A stretch of DNA of 14,136 bases from positions 1-14,136 of the forward strand of contig CAMWNQ010000023.1 in NCBI GenBank assembly GCA_947175655.1, in the 5' to 3' direction. This DNA is from an uncultured Clostridia bacterium. GTDB lineage: Bacteria > Bacillota > Clostridia > Oscillospirales > Ruminococcaceae. Under the pieces are notes generated by a model. That model worked only from the letters and a program-made list of their open reading frames with translations, made no database searches and was not told the DNA's origin. Positions 1 to 8,238 of this stretch are shown one piece after another. The position numbers and the translations under genes are program-made. The stretch's first letter is position 1, and every line of letters starts with the position of its first letter.

Positions 1-24
1 ATTTTATATATGCGTGTTCTTGTA

Positions 25-33
25 TGGTATAAT
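25..33 (+). promoter_or_regulatory. Candidate extended -10 promoter upstream of ligA
   Basis: TGGTATAAT at 25-33 matches the extended -10 consensus (TG, one base, TATAAT). The region where a -35 would lie (about 5-10) is only TATATA, so the site depends on the TG extension. A start near 40 would give a leader of roughly 22 nt before the ligA ATG at 62. The window begins just upstream, so readthrough from an earlier gene cannot be excluded. Confidence 0.4.
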
Positions 34-61
34 AATATTTGAAAGCGAAGTGATAAATTTA

Positions 62-2065
62 ATGGATATTAATAATTCAAAAGAAACGGCTAAAAAAAGA
101 ATAGCTGAACTTTCTGAAACTCTTGAAAAATACGGTTATGAATATTATGTTCTTGATAATCCTACAGTAAGCGATTATGAATATGATATGCTTATGCAGG
201 AACTTAAAAATCTTGAAGCTGAATATCCTGAACTCATATTGCCGGAATCCCCTACACAGAGAGTCGGAGGAACAGCCCTCAATACTTTTGAAAAAGTAAC
301 ACATTCTGTACAGATGGGAAGTCTGCAAGATGTATTTTCATTTGAACAGGTAAAGGATTTTGTAGATAAATGCTGTGAATCTCTTGAAAATCCAGTATTT
401 ATTGTAGAGCCTAAAATAGATGGTCTTTCAGTATCACTTGAATATGATGACGGTCTGTTTTTCAGAGGTTCAACGAGAGGTGATGGCTTTGTTGGTGAAG
501 ATGTAAGCGGAAATCTTAAAACAATAAAATCGATACCTCTTAAATTAAAGCAGGTACAGGAAAATCCTGATTTTATAGAGGTACGAGGAGAAGTATATAT
601 GCCAAGGGAAAGTTTTATGGAACTTTCAGAAAAACAGGAACTTCTCGGTGAACAGCCTTTTAAAAATCCAAGAAATGCCGCAGCAGGTTCACTGCGTCAG
701 AAAAATTCAAAAATTACGGCTGAAAGAAAACTTGATATATTTGTCTTTAACATTCAGCAGATTGAGGGTGTGGAATTGAATTCACATAAGCAGTCTTTAG
801 ATTATATTAAGTCTCTTGGATTTAAAACTATATCATCATATAAAAGCTGTAACAGTTATGAAGAAATAGTTGATGAAATAGAAAGAATAGGAAATCAGAG
901 ACAGAACCTTGCTTATGATATTGACGGCGTTGTAATAAAAGTGGATAATTTTGAACAGCGTGAAATTATGGGAGCTACAACGAAAGTTCCGAAATGGGCG
1001 GTTGCATATAAATTCCCTCCGGAAGAAAAAGAAACAACCCTCATTGATATTGAAGTCAATGTCGGAAGAACAGGTGCGATTACTCCGGTTGCGGTTTTTG
1101 AATCTGTAACACTTGCTGGTACAAGTGTATCAAGAGCAGTTCTTCATAATCAGGATTTTATAGATGAAAAGGATATAAGAATTGGTGACCGCATTATAGT
1201 ACGTAAGGCAGGGGATATAATTCCGGAAGTTCTGTGTTCTGTAAGTCATAAGGATGATTCAGTACCTTTTAAACTTCCAACAGAATGTCCGGTATGTGGA
1301 ACACCTTCTGTAAGATATGAAGATGAAAGTGTACTGAGATGTCCTAATACGGAATGTCCGGCACAGCTTCTGAAAAACCTGATACATTTTGCATCAAAAA
1401 ATGCTATGAATATCGACGGTATGGGTTCTGAAACAGTAAGTCTTCTCATTAAAAACGGACTTATAAAATCAGCATCAGATATATATGAACTTAAAATATC
1501 AGATTTGAGTTCCTTGGAGAGATTTGGTGAAAAATCTGCAAAAAATCTTGTGTCTTCAATAGAAAAGTCCAAAAATGCAGAGCTTGACCGCCTTATATAT
1601 GCACTGGGAATAAGAAATATAGGGCAGAGGGCATCTGTGCTGTTATGCGAAAAATTCCCTTCAATGAAAGATATATTGTCAGCAGATAAGGAAAGTATAT
1701 CTGAAATAGAGGGATTCGGTGAAGTTATGGCAGAAAATCTTGTAAAATCTTTCCAAGAACCTCATATACTTAAACTTATAGAGCGTCTTGAAAAACTGGG
1801 CGTTAATATGGTATACTCAAAAAAATTTTCCGGTGATGCAAGATTCAAGGGTCTTACTTTTGTAATAACCGGTACACTCCCGAATATGAAACGTGATGAG
1901 GCTAAAAAACTTATTGAAAGTTTCGGCGGAAAGGTATCATCTTCAGTATCTAAAAAGACATCTTTTGTTGTTGCCGGAGAAGAGGCAGGCAGTAAACTTG
2001 ATAAGGCAAATGAACTCGGAATCACTGTTTTAAGTGAACAGGAACTTATTGATAAGACAAAATAA
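62..2065 (+). CDS. ligA: NAD-dependent DNA ligase LigA
   Basis: Seals nicks in duplex DNA during replication and repair, using NAD+ to adenylate itself. The protein has 667 residues, close to the usual length of about 670. Seen in order: N-terminal Ia domain (about 1-70) with the YxYYVLDNPTVSDYEYD signature; nucleotidyltransferase domain (about 70-318) with catalytic Lys118 in E-P-K-I-D-G; OB fold (about 318-405); a four-cysteine zinc finger (Cys409, Cys412, Cys427, Cys432); helix-hairpin-helix region (about 435-585); and a C-terminal BRCT domain (about 595-667) with the F-V-I-T-G-T-L motif. The ATG at 62 is preferred over an in-frame GTG at 14, because the GTG lies upstream of a good -10 box, has no ribosome site and adds residues absent from the family. 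The ribosome site at 62 is weak (GAAAGCGAAG, 41-50). gatC follows after 40 bp with no terminator, so the genes are probably cotranscribed. All key residues are intact. Confidence 0.97.
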   Translation: MDINNSKETAKKRIAELSETLEKYGYEYYVLDNPTVSDYEYDMLMQELKNLEAEYPELILPESPTQRVGGTALNTFEKVTHSVQMGSLQDVFSFEQVKDFVDKCCESLENPVFIVEPKIDGLSVSLEYDDGLFFRGSTRGDGFVGEDVSGNLKTIKSIPLKLKQVQENPDFIEVRGEVYMPRESFMELSEKQELLGEQPFKNPRNAAAGSLRQKNSKITAERKLDIFVFNIQQIEGVELNSHKQSLDYIKSLGFKTISSYKSCNSYEEIVDEIERIGNQRQNLAYDIDGVVIKVDNFEQREIMGATTKVPKWAVAYKFPPEEKETTLIDIEVNVGRTGAITPVAVFESVTLAGTSVSRAVLHNQDFIDEKDIRIGDRIIVRKAGDIIPEVLCSVSHKDDSVPFKLPTECPVCGTPSVRYEDESVLRCPNTECPAQLLKNLIHFASKNAMNIDGMGSETVSLLIKNGLIKSASDIYELKISDLSSLERFGEKSAKNLVSSIEKSKNAELDRLIYALGIRNIGQRASVLLCEKFPSMKDILSADKESISEIEGFGEVMAENLVKSFQEPHILKLIERLEKLGVNMVYSKKFSGDARFKGLTFVITGTLPNMKRDEAKKLIESFGGKVSSSVSKKTSFVVAGEEAGSKLDKANELGITVLSEQELIDKTK

Positions 2066-2105
2066 TATATAATAATATAAATAAAATAATAAGGAGAGAT
2101 ATGTG

Positions 2106-2375
2106 ATGAATATTGATATCAAACATATTGCAAAGCTTTCACGTCTCAGAATTGATGATGAAAAGCTTGAAAAATTTGAAAAGGATATGCAGGCTATTGT
2201 TGCAATGGTTGACAGACTTCCTGATATTGAAGAACAGCTTACGCTTGACCGTGAAAATGCAATGACACTCAGAGAAGATGTTGCAGTTCCGGACAAGTTT
2301 ACAAGAAATGAACTTATTGCAAATGCTCCGGAAGTACAGGCAGGTTGTCTTGTAGTTCCAAAAACAGTAGAATAA
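2106..2375 (+). CDS. gatC: Asp/Glu-tRNA amidotransferase subunit C (GatC)
   Basis: Small structural subunit of the heterotrimeric GatCAB amidotransferase, which turns Glu-tRNA(Gln), and in some organisms Asp-tRNA(Asn), into the amidated form in the cytoplasm. In known structures GatC wraps around GatA and links it to GatB. The 89-residue length is typical. The N-terminal I-A-K-L-S-R-L pattern, the helix with M-V-D-R-L, and the C-terminal L-R-E-D then N-A-P-E segment are family hallmarks. The ATG at 2106 sits 9 bp after AGGAG (2092-2096). A GTG immediately before it, at 2103, is in frame but would add only one residue. gatA follows after 24 bp. Regulation is probably that of the ligA-led transcript, as no separate promoter or terminator is visible in the 40-bp gap upstream. 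Confidence 0.95.
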   Translation: MNIDIKHIAKLSRLRIDDEKLEKFEKDMQAIVAMVDRLPDIEEQLTLDRENAMTLREDVAVPDKFTRNELIANAPEVQAGCLVVPKTVE

Positions 2376-2399
2376 TTTTTTGAAAGGAAGTTTATATAA

Positions 2400-3860
2400 A
2401 TGAATTTATATGAAAAAACCGCATCTGAACTTTCTGAAATGCTCAGAAACAAAGAATGCAGTGCAGTTGAAATTTATAATGATGTAAAATCAAGAATTGA
2501 AAGTGTTGAAGATAAAGTAGGTGCTTATGTAACCTTAAACGACAAGGCTCTTGAACAGGCTGAATCTGTTGACAAGGATATTGCTGACGGTAATGAAATA
2601 CACAGACTTGCAGGTATTCCTATAGGAATAAAAGATAATATTTCCACAAAGGGACTTCGTACAACCTGTTCATCAAGAATGCTTGAAAACTATATACCGC
2701 CATTTGATGCTTTTGTAATGAACAAGATAAATTCAGCAAAAATGGTTGTAACAGGTAAAATGAATATGGACGAATTCGCAATGGGTTCATCAACAGAGAC
2801 TTCATATATGCATCTTACACGTAATCCACATAATACTGAATGTGTTCCGGGAGGTTCTTCTGGAGGTTCAGCATCAGCAATAGCATCAGGTGAAGCAATA
2901 CTTACACTTGGTTCAGATACGGGCGGTTCTATAAGACAGCCAGCAGCTCTTTGCGGTGCAGTAGGAATGAAACCAACTTATGGAAGTGTTTCACGTTACG
3001 GATTAGTTGCTTTTGCATCTTCTCTTGACCAGATAGGCCCTATGGGTAAATCAGTAAAGGACGTTGCAATGCTCCAGAGTCTTATATGTGGTCACGATAA
3101 AATGGATGCTACATCAAAAAATATTGAATATCCTGATTATTATGCAAATCTTAAAAACAATGTAAAAGGATTAAAAATAGGTGTTCCTAAGGAATATTTT
3201 GGTGAAGGCATTGATAATGAAGTAAAGGAAAGTGTATTCAATGCTATAAACTTGATGGAGAAAAACGGTGCAGTTATAAAAGAAATTTCACTCCCAAGCA
3301 CTGAATACGCAATCAATACTTACTATATTATTGCATCTGCCGAGGCATCATCAAACCTTGCACGCTTTGACGGTGTTAAATATGGATACAGAGCAGAAAA
3401 CTATGATAGTCTTACTGATATGTATGAGAAAACAAGAAGTGAAGGTTTTGGCGATGAAGTAAAAAGAAGAATAATGCTCGGTACTTTTGTACTTAGTTCA
3501 GGATTTTATGATGCTTACTATAAAAAAGCAAAACTTGTTCAAAGAAAAATATCATCAGAATTTTCTGAGGCATTCAAGAAATGTGACGTTATTGCAACTC
3601 CGACAGTTCCGTCATCAGCATTCAAAATTGGTGAAAATATCGGAGACCCTATAAAGATGTATTATAATGATGTATGCACTGTAACAGTAAATATAGCCGG
3701 ACTTCCTGCAATAAGTGTTCCGTGCGGATTTGATTCAAAAAATATGCCTATGGGATTACAGTTTATTGCTGATAAATTTGCCGAACAGACATTACTTGAT
3801 ACTGCTTATGCTTATGAACAGCTTTCAGGCGGTTTTGATGTAATTACAAAGGGATTTTAA
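2400..3860 (+). CDS. gatA: Glu-tRNA(Gln)/Asp-tRNA(Asn) amidotransferase subunit A (GatA)
   Basis: Amidase-signature subunit that hydrolyses glutamine and releases ammonia, which is channelled to GatB for tRNA-bound substrate amidation. The protein has 486 residues, normal for GatA. The catalytic Lys-cisSer-Ser triad can be placed by family pattern: Lys78 in G-I-K-D-N, Ser153 in the G-G-S-S-G-G-S loop, and nucleophile Ser177 in D-T-G-G-S-I-R-Q-P. The spacing equals that of the well-studied enzyme from Staphylococcus aureus, with numbering one lower. The C-terminal region contains A-G-L-P-A-I-S-V-P-C-G, also typical. The start at 2400 has GAAAGGAAG (2382-2390) nine bases upstream. The stop is separated by one base from the ATG of the following membrane-protein gene. 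That is unusual, because gatB normally comes directly after gatA. Confidence 0.97.
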   Translation: MNLYEKTASELSEMLRNKECSAVEIYNDVKSRIESVEDKVGAYVTLNDKALEQAESVDKDIADGNEIHRLAGIPIGIKDNISTKGLRTTCSSRMLENYIPPFDAFVMNKINSAKMVVTGKMNMDEFAMGSSTETSYMHLTRNPHNTECVPGGSSGGSASAIASGEAILTLGSDTGGSIRQPAALCGAVGMKPTYGSVSRYGLVAFASSLDQIGPMGKSVKDVAMLQSLICGHDKMDATSKNIEYPDYYANLKNNVKGLKIGVPKEYFGEGIDNEVKESVFNAINLMEKNGAVIKEISLPSTEYAINTYYIIASAEASSNLARFDGVKYGYRAENYDSLTDMYEKTRSEGFGDEVKRRIMLGTFVLSSGFYDAYYKKAKLVQRKISSEFSEAFKKCDVIATPTVPSSAFKIGENIGDPIKMYYNDVCTVTVNIAGLPAISVPCGFDSKNMPMGLQFIADKFAEQTLLDTAYAYEQLSGGFDVITKGF

Positions 3861-3861
3861 A

Positions 3862-5049
3862 ATGTATTTAAAAGATAAACTTATTAAATCCCTGAAAATA
3901 AAGAATATCATTTTTATGATTATCGGAGTGTTTAACGTTATAGTATCTGTTTCAATTATTGCTTCTCTGGTTTCATATTATAGTGATAACCTTGAAACAG
4001 CTTTACACGCCAAAGCAATGCCGTCTTCAATTGCATACTTGATAATAAGTATTATTCTTATAACTATAGTATGCATATCAAGAAGTCTAATTGGCGATGC
4101 CAGTTTCTATTCAAGTTATTTTGAGGGCAATCTGGACGGGTATATAAAATACAGTGATTTAGCGGACGTTATGGGAAAAAGTGAAAAAAGGGTAAAAACT
4201 CAGTTGAATTTTTTTCGTAAAATCTATATGAAAAATTATGAATTAAAGAGCATTGATGGTGTGGAACAAGTTGTTCTGAACAGTAAAAAGTGTACTTGTC
4301 AGTGTAATAATTGTGGTGCTTTGATTGAAAAAAAGGTATATTTTACCGGTATTTGTCCCTATTGCAGAAGTTCGGATTTATTTGCAAAAGTTCTGACGGA
4401 TAACCGATTTTACAGCATTGAAAATAATATGTCAGACGGATTGAAAAAACCAGAGTTTTATTCTTCAGGGCATCTTTCGACAAGAAAAAAACTGTTTCCA
4501 TTATTTCTGTGTCTGGCACTTGCTATAACGATTATTTCCATTATGGCTTGTCTGGATAACATTACAAACTATAATGATAAAGATTACCTGAGAAAAGTTT
4601 TGCTGTCAGGTGAAAGTTATTCTTCTTATGAACTGATAAAAAAAGAAATAATGGAAAGTATCATATGGGATTTTGTAATTGCTGTAGTTTTTACCCCCAT
4701 AGTTTACAGTATATGCAAAAAGATAAAATATGTATTTGTAGCAGATGACTGTTCAAAATATTTTTCTGAAACTGAAACACCATTTATAAATGCCGAAGAT
4801 TTGACAGTTATAAATAAAAAATCAGATAAAAAAAGAATAATAAAATCTGTAAGAGGTGCAATCCGTAAACGTTATCTTAAAAACTGCACTTTTGAGAAGC
4901 ACAGCGGAGTGCTGAAAATAGCACTTGCTAAAAAAATAGTAAAAGATAAATGTCCTTCCTGCGGTGCTGGGATTGTCGGAGCAGTTGATGAACATTATAA
5001 ATGTGAATACTGTGGCAATATAATTATGGATGTTATACGTAAAAAATAA
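3862..5049 (+). CDS. Unknown duplicated membrane protein, winged-helix-like plus zinc ribbon
   Basis: I do not recognise a named family for this 395-residue protein. Visible parts: two hydrophobic segments (about 15-40 and 56-77), a winged-helix-like stretch (about 93-142), a zinc ribbon (Cys148, Cys151, Cys165, Cys168), two more hydrophobic segments (about 211-231 and 267-287), and a second such stretch (about 310-360) with a second ribbon (Cys364, Cys367, Cys381, Cys384). From Arg119 to Cys168 and Arg335 to Cys384 the halves align without gaps at a constant offset of 216, with 18 of 50 identical by hand count. The protein is therefore an internal duplication. Four membrane helices would place both ribbons on the same side, probably the cytoplasm (inference). 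The ATG lies one base after the gatA stop, with AAAGGGA (3848-3854) as ribosome site inside gatA, which suggests translational coupling. Possible roles are sensing or scaffolding; no enzymatic motif is seen. Confidence 0.85.
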   Translation: MYLKDKLIKSLKIKNIIFMIIGVFNVIVSVSIIASLVSYYSDNLETALHAKAMPSSIAYLIISIILITIVCISRSLIGDASFYSSYFEGNLDGYIKYSDLADVMGKSEKRVKTQLNFFRKIYMKNYELKSIDGVEQVVLNSKKCTCQCNNCGALIEKKVYFTGICPYCRSSDLFAKVLTDNRFYSIENNMSDGLKKPEFYSSGHLSTRKKLFPLFLCLALAITIISIMACLDNITNYNDKDYLRKVLLSGESYSSYELIKKEIMESIIWDFVIAVVFTPIVYSICKKIKYVFVADDCSKYFSETETPFINAEDLTVINKKSDKKRIIKSVRGAIRKRYLKNCTFEKHSGVLKIALAKKIVKDKCPSCGAGIVGAVDEHYKCEYCGNIIMDVIRKK

Positions 5050-5066
5050 TAAGGAAGTCATATAAA

Positions 5067-5414
5067 ATGAATGACAGATTATTAAAAAACATAAATGATT
5101 TGTTCAGACCTTATGATTTGTTCAGTAATACGGGTCTGGAAAGAAACAGGGATAAAATGAAAACTGTTATACCTGATATAACGGAATCAGAAATAGTGGA
5201 ACTTGAAAATTACCTGAAAGAATTTTATGAATATTGCAGTGAATACGGAAATAAACTCTCTGTTAAATATAAGCTTCCTTTTTTACCTCATAGTGATGAG
5301 GCTGAGAAGGATATAAAAGAATATATATCGTTATGTCAGGAAAAATATCCCGAAATTGACAGTGAACATATTCAGGAGTTATTCAGTACTATATGCTGGC
5401 TGTCAAACCGATAA
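5067..5414 (+). CDS. Hypothetical small acidic helical protein between gatA and gatB
   Basis: The family is not recognised. The 115-residue product has no signal peptide, no hydrophobic segment long enough for a membrane helix, and no cysteine motif (three scattered Cys). It is rich in Glu, Lys, Tyr and Leu, with stretches that look helical (about 40-60 and 78-95), so a soluble, mostly alpha-helical cytoplasmic protein is likely. Near the N terminus the tripeptide D-L-F occurs twice, at residues 11-13 and 17-19. It starts 17 bp after the preceding membrane-protein gene, with AAGGAAG (5051-5057) nine bases upstream, and ends 41 bp before gatB. The good ribosome site, tight spacing and shared strand support a real expressed gene. 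A link with the upstream membrane protein is inferred from position only. Confidence 0.75.
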   Translation: MNDRLLKNINDLFRPYDLFSNTGLERNRDKMKTVIPDITESEIVELENYLKEFYEYCSEYGNKLSVKYKLPFLPHSDEAEKDIKEYISLCQEKYPEIDSEHIQELFSTICWLSNR

Positions 5415-5455
5415 ATCAGAATTGAGAATAATTAAAAAGGGAGAAATATATTAAA

Positions 5456-6892
5456 ATGAAAGAATATGAAATCGTAGTCGGACTTGAAGTCCACGCAGAA
5501 CTTAATACAAAATCAAAAATATACTGCAACTGCCGTAACGCATTCGGTCTTGAAGTAAATACACAGATTTGTCCTATATGTATGGGTATGCCGGGAACTC
5601 TTCCGACTCTTAATGAAAAAGTTGTTGAGTATGCCATAAAAATGGGTCACGCTCTTAACTGTAAGATAAACAGCGTATGCAAGCAGGACAGAAAGAATTA
5701 TTTTTATCCTGACCTTCCGAAAGCTTATCAGATTTCACAGGCAGAAGTTCCGCTTTGTGAAAATGGTCATCTTGATATAATGGTTGACGGTGTTGAAAAA
5801 ACTATCGGCGTTACAAGAATACACATCGAGGAAGATGCCGGAAAACTTCTTCACGATGAATCATTCAGCGGTTCTCTTGTAGATTTGAACAGATGCGGTG
5901 TACCTCTTATTGAAATTGTTTCTGAACCTGATATAAGAAGTTCAGCAGAAGCCAAAGCATATCTTGATACTATCAAATCCATACTCCAGTATATAAATAT
6001 ATCTGACTGTAAAATGCAGGAAGGTTCTATAAGATGCGATGTAAATGTATCTGTAAGAGAAAAGGGAAGCACTGAGTTTGGAACAAGATGCGAAATGAAG
6101 AATGTAAACAGCTTTAGTGCAGCAGTCAGAGGTATTGAATATGAGGCAAAACGTCAGATTGAACTTCTTGAAGCCGGCGGTACTGTAATACAGGAAACAA
6201 GACGTTGGGACGATGCAAAGGGTATGAGCTTTACTATGAGAACAAAGGAAGACGCTCAGGATTACAGATATTTCCCTGAACCTGATTTGCTTACTATAGT
6301 AGTTGATGAAGCAAAAATAGAAGAGCTTAAAAATACTATTCCAGAACTTCCTAACAAAAAGATTTCACGTTATGTAAAAGAATACGGACTTTTACAGGTT
6401 GATGCTACTCTTATTGCTGAATCACTTGACAAATCAAAGCTTTATGATGAATGTACATCTATGAATAAATGCTCTCCTAAAACTCTTAGCAACTGGATTC
6501 TTTCAGATATATCCAAGTTTACAAATGATACAGGAAAGAGCATACTTGAAACAAAACTTACAGCTGAAAAACTCGTTGCACTTGTATGTGAAGTTGAAAA
6601 GGGAACAATTTCAAATTCATCAGCAAAGAAAATATTTGATATTATCATCAAAGAGGATAAAGACCCTGTCAAGCTTATTGAAGAACTTGGACTCGCTCAG
6701 AATTCTGATGACGGATTCCTTGAACAGCTTGCAAAAGATGTTCTTTCAGCAAATGAAAAATCTGTTAATGACTATAAAAACGGAAAAACAAATGCCCTTG
6801 GATATCTTGTGGGACAGTGTATGAAAGCTTCAAAGGGCAAGGCAAATCCTGGCAAGGTGAAAGAAATAGTAACAAGACTGCTTTCTGAATAA
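5456..6892 (+). CDS. gatB: Asp/Glu-tRNA amidotransferase subunit B (GatB)
   Basis: tRNA-binding and phosphotransfer subunit of GatCAB. It activates the side-chain carboxylate of Glu-tRNA(Gln) or Asp-tRNA(Asn) with ATP and accepts ammonia from GatA. The 478-residue length is typical. The N-terminal cradle domain (about 1-290) has Y-E-x-V-x-G-L-E-V-H, a zinc-type cysteine set (Cys24, Cys26, Cys39, Cys42), the K-N-Y-F-Y-P-D-L-P-K motif, and R-I-H-I-E-E-D-A-G-K-L, which is associated with the kinase-like site. The helical domain and the C-terminal YqeY-like tRNA-binding tail (about 330-478) end in an intact N-P-G-K region. The ribosome site AAGGGAG (5437-5443) is 12 bases from the ATG, slightly long. 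Separation from gatCA by two unknown genes is the oddity. An AI-2E-family gene follows after 38 bp. Confidence 0.97.
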   Translation: MKEYEIVVGLEVHAELNTKSKIYCNCRNAFGLEVNTQICPICMGMPGTLPTLNEKVVEYAIKMGHALNCKINSVCKQDRKNYFYPDLPKAYQISQAEVPLCENGHLDIMVDGVEKTIGVTRIHIEEDAGKLLHDESFSGSLVDLNRCGVPLIEIVSEPDIRSSAEAKAYLDTIKSILQYINISDCKMQEGSIRCDVNVSVREKGSTEFGTRCEMKNVNSFSAAVRGIEYEAKRQIELLEAGGTVIQETRRWDDAKGMSFTMRTKEDAQDYRYFPEPDLLTIVVDEAKIEELKNTIPELPNKKISRYVKEYGLLQVDATLIAESLDKSKLYDECTSMNKCSPKTLSNWILSDISKFTNDTGKSILETKLTAEKLVALVCEVEKGTISNSSAKKIFDIIIKEDKDPVKLIEELGLAQNSDDGFLEQLAKDVLSANEKSVNDYKNGKTNALGYLVGQCMKASKGKANPGKVKEIVTRLLSE

Positions 6893-6930
6893 AATCAATT
6901 AATAAAAAACAAAAGAATAAGGAAAATTAA

Positions 6931-8193
6931 ATGAAAATAAAATTTAATTCAAGGTACAACACAGTATCAGCTTATGTTGTCTTTACTTTTACAATATGCC
7001 TGATGGTGCTGGTTCTCATATTCAAATTTTCGATAATACAGATTTATCTGAATAAGATTTTGAAAATACTTGCACCTATAATCTGGGGACTTGTAACGGC
7101 ATATCTTTTAAATCCTCTGCTGAAATTTGTTGAAAAGTATATCTCAAAGCTGACCAATCGCAAAAAAGAAAGAAGGTCACTTACAAGAGGTATTTCAATA
7201 GCAGTTGTTATGATAATATTCTTTCTGCTGGCTTTTGCACTTATAGCGAATGTAGTTCCTGAAATACTGAACAGTATAAAGAATATCCTGAATAATATGC
7301 AGAGCTATCTGGATAATTCACAGAAATTTTTACAGGGTCTTCTTGAAAAACTTAATAAAAAGAGTCCTGAACTACTTAATTTTATAAACAGTCAGTTCAG
7401 TAATATAGAATCTGTTCTGTTATCACTTGCCAATACTCTCCAGCCACAGATTGAAAATATCTTTTCAAAAGATGGTCTTATTGCAAGTCTTACAGGCGGG
7501 GCTTGGTCAATCATAATGGGGCTTAAAGATTTCCTTATTGGAATTATAGTATCTATATATCTTCTTTTCAGCAAGGAGAAATTTGCATTTCAGTCCAAAA
7601 AAACAATCTATGCTTTGTTTAATGAAAAGAACAGCAGTAAAATTTTAAGAATTACTAATGATGCCAACAATAAATTTATAAATTTTCTGGTTGGAAAGGC
7701 TATAGATTCCTTTATAATAGGAATAATTGCTGTTTTATATCTCACCATAAGAAATATGCCTTATGCCTCACTTATAGGAATAATAATAGGTGTAACAAAT
7801 ATGATACCATTCTTCGGACCATTTTTCGGAGCAGTTCCGTCAGCAGTCCTTATACTTCTTTCAAATCCGGAAAGAACACTTGAATTTGTAATATTTGTAC
7901 TTGTTCTTCAGCAGTTTGACGGAAATATCTTAGGTCCTAAAATTCTTGGAAATCAACTTGGTATTTCAGCATTCTGGATACTTGTTTCTATTCTGATAGG
8001 CGGTGGAATATTCGGATTTGTTGGTATGATTCTTGCCGTTCCATTCTTTGCGGTAATATATCCTGTATTTGTAAATCATATCAATGAAAAATTAAAGAGC
8101 CGACGTAATCTTCCACCTGATTTGCTTCCGGAACCAGTAGGAGTTCCTGTAAAAGAACCTTCAGAAACTAAAAAGAAAGATAACAATAAATAA
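6931..8193 (+). CDS. AI-2E family (PerM/TqsA-like) membrane transporter
   Basis: Polytopic inner-membrane protein of the AI-2E transporter family. Characterised members have been linked to autoinducer-2 export or to Na+/H+ exchange, so the substrate here is unknown. The 420 residues show hydrophobic segments at about 11-32, 44-63, 87-109, 192-213, 258-275, 278-308, 315-328 and 345-380. A long soluble loop (about 112-190), predicted helical, separates the third and fourth segments. The family signature is the N-M-I-P-F-F-G-P block near 290 followed by Q-Q-F-D-G-N-I-L-G-P-K near 327-337. The tail after about 390 is hydrophilic, with a proline-rich part ending in lysines. The ATG follows AAGGAAAA (6919-6926). 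It is the last gene of the operon and is followed by a strong terminator. Confidence 0.9.
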   Translation: MKIKFNSRYNTVSAYVVFTFTICLMVLVLIFKFSIIQIYLNKILKILAPIIWGLVTAYLLNPLLKFVEKYISKLTNRKKERRSLTRGISIAVVMIIFFLLAFALIANVVPEILNSIKNILNNMQSYLDNSQKFLQGLLEKLNKKSPELLNFINSQFSNIESVLLSLANTLQPQIENIFSKDGLIASLTGGAWSIIMGLKDFLIGIIVSIYLLFSKEKFAFQSKKTIYALFNEKNSSKILRITNDANNKFINFLVGKAIDSFIIGIIAVLYLTIRNMPYASLIGIIIGVTNMIPFFGPFFGAVPSAVLILLSNPERTLEFVIFVLVLQQFDGNILGPKILGNQLGISAFWILVSILIGGGIFGFVGMILAVPFFAVIYPVFVNHINEKLKSRRNLPPDLLPEPVGVPVKEPSETKKKDNNK

Positions 8194-8208
8194 ACTGAAT
8201 AAAAAATT

Positions 8209-8235
8209 ACAGGAGCATTAATGCTCCTGTTTTTT
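8209..8235. terminator. Bidirectional intrinsic terminator between operon and adhE
   Basis: A perfect 10-bp inverted repeat (8209-8218 with 8221-8230, ACAGGAGCAT and its complement) is followed on the plus strand by six T (8230-8235). On the minus strand it is followed by AATTTTTT, the complement of 8201-8208. It lies between the stop of the AI-2E gene at 8193 and the adhE stop at 8239, two converging genes, so one hairpin can end both transcripts. The innermost pairs would open to form a realistic loop. Confidence 0.9.
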
Positions 8236-8238
8236 GTA

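Noticed and set aside
14..61. Upstream GTG start for ligA
   Set aside because: It has no ribosome site, lies upstream of the likely -10 box and adds 16 residues not expected in LigA.
3862..5414. Horizontal transfer of the two genes between gatA and gatB, judged by codon use
   Set aside because: Leucine CTG and TTG appear more often there than in gatA and gatB, where CTT dominates, but the AI-2E gene shows the same pattern. Lower expression explains it as well, and no repeats or mobile genes flank the pair.
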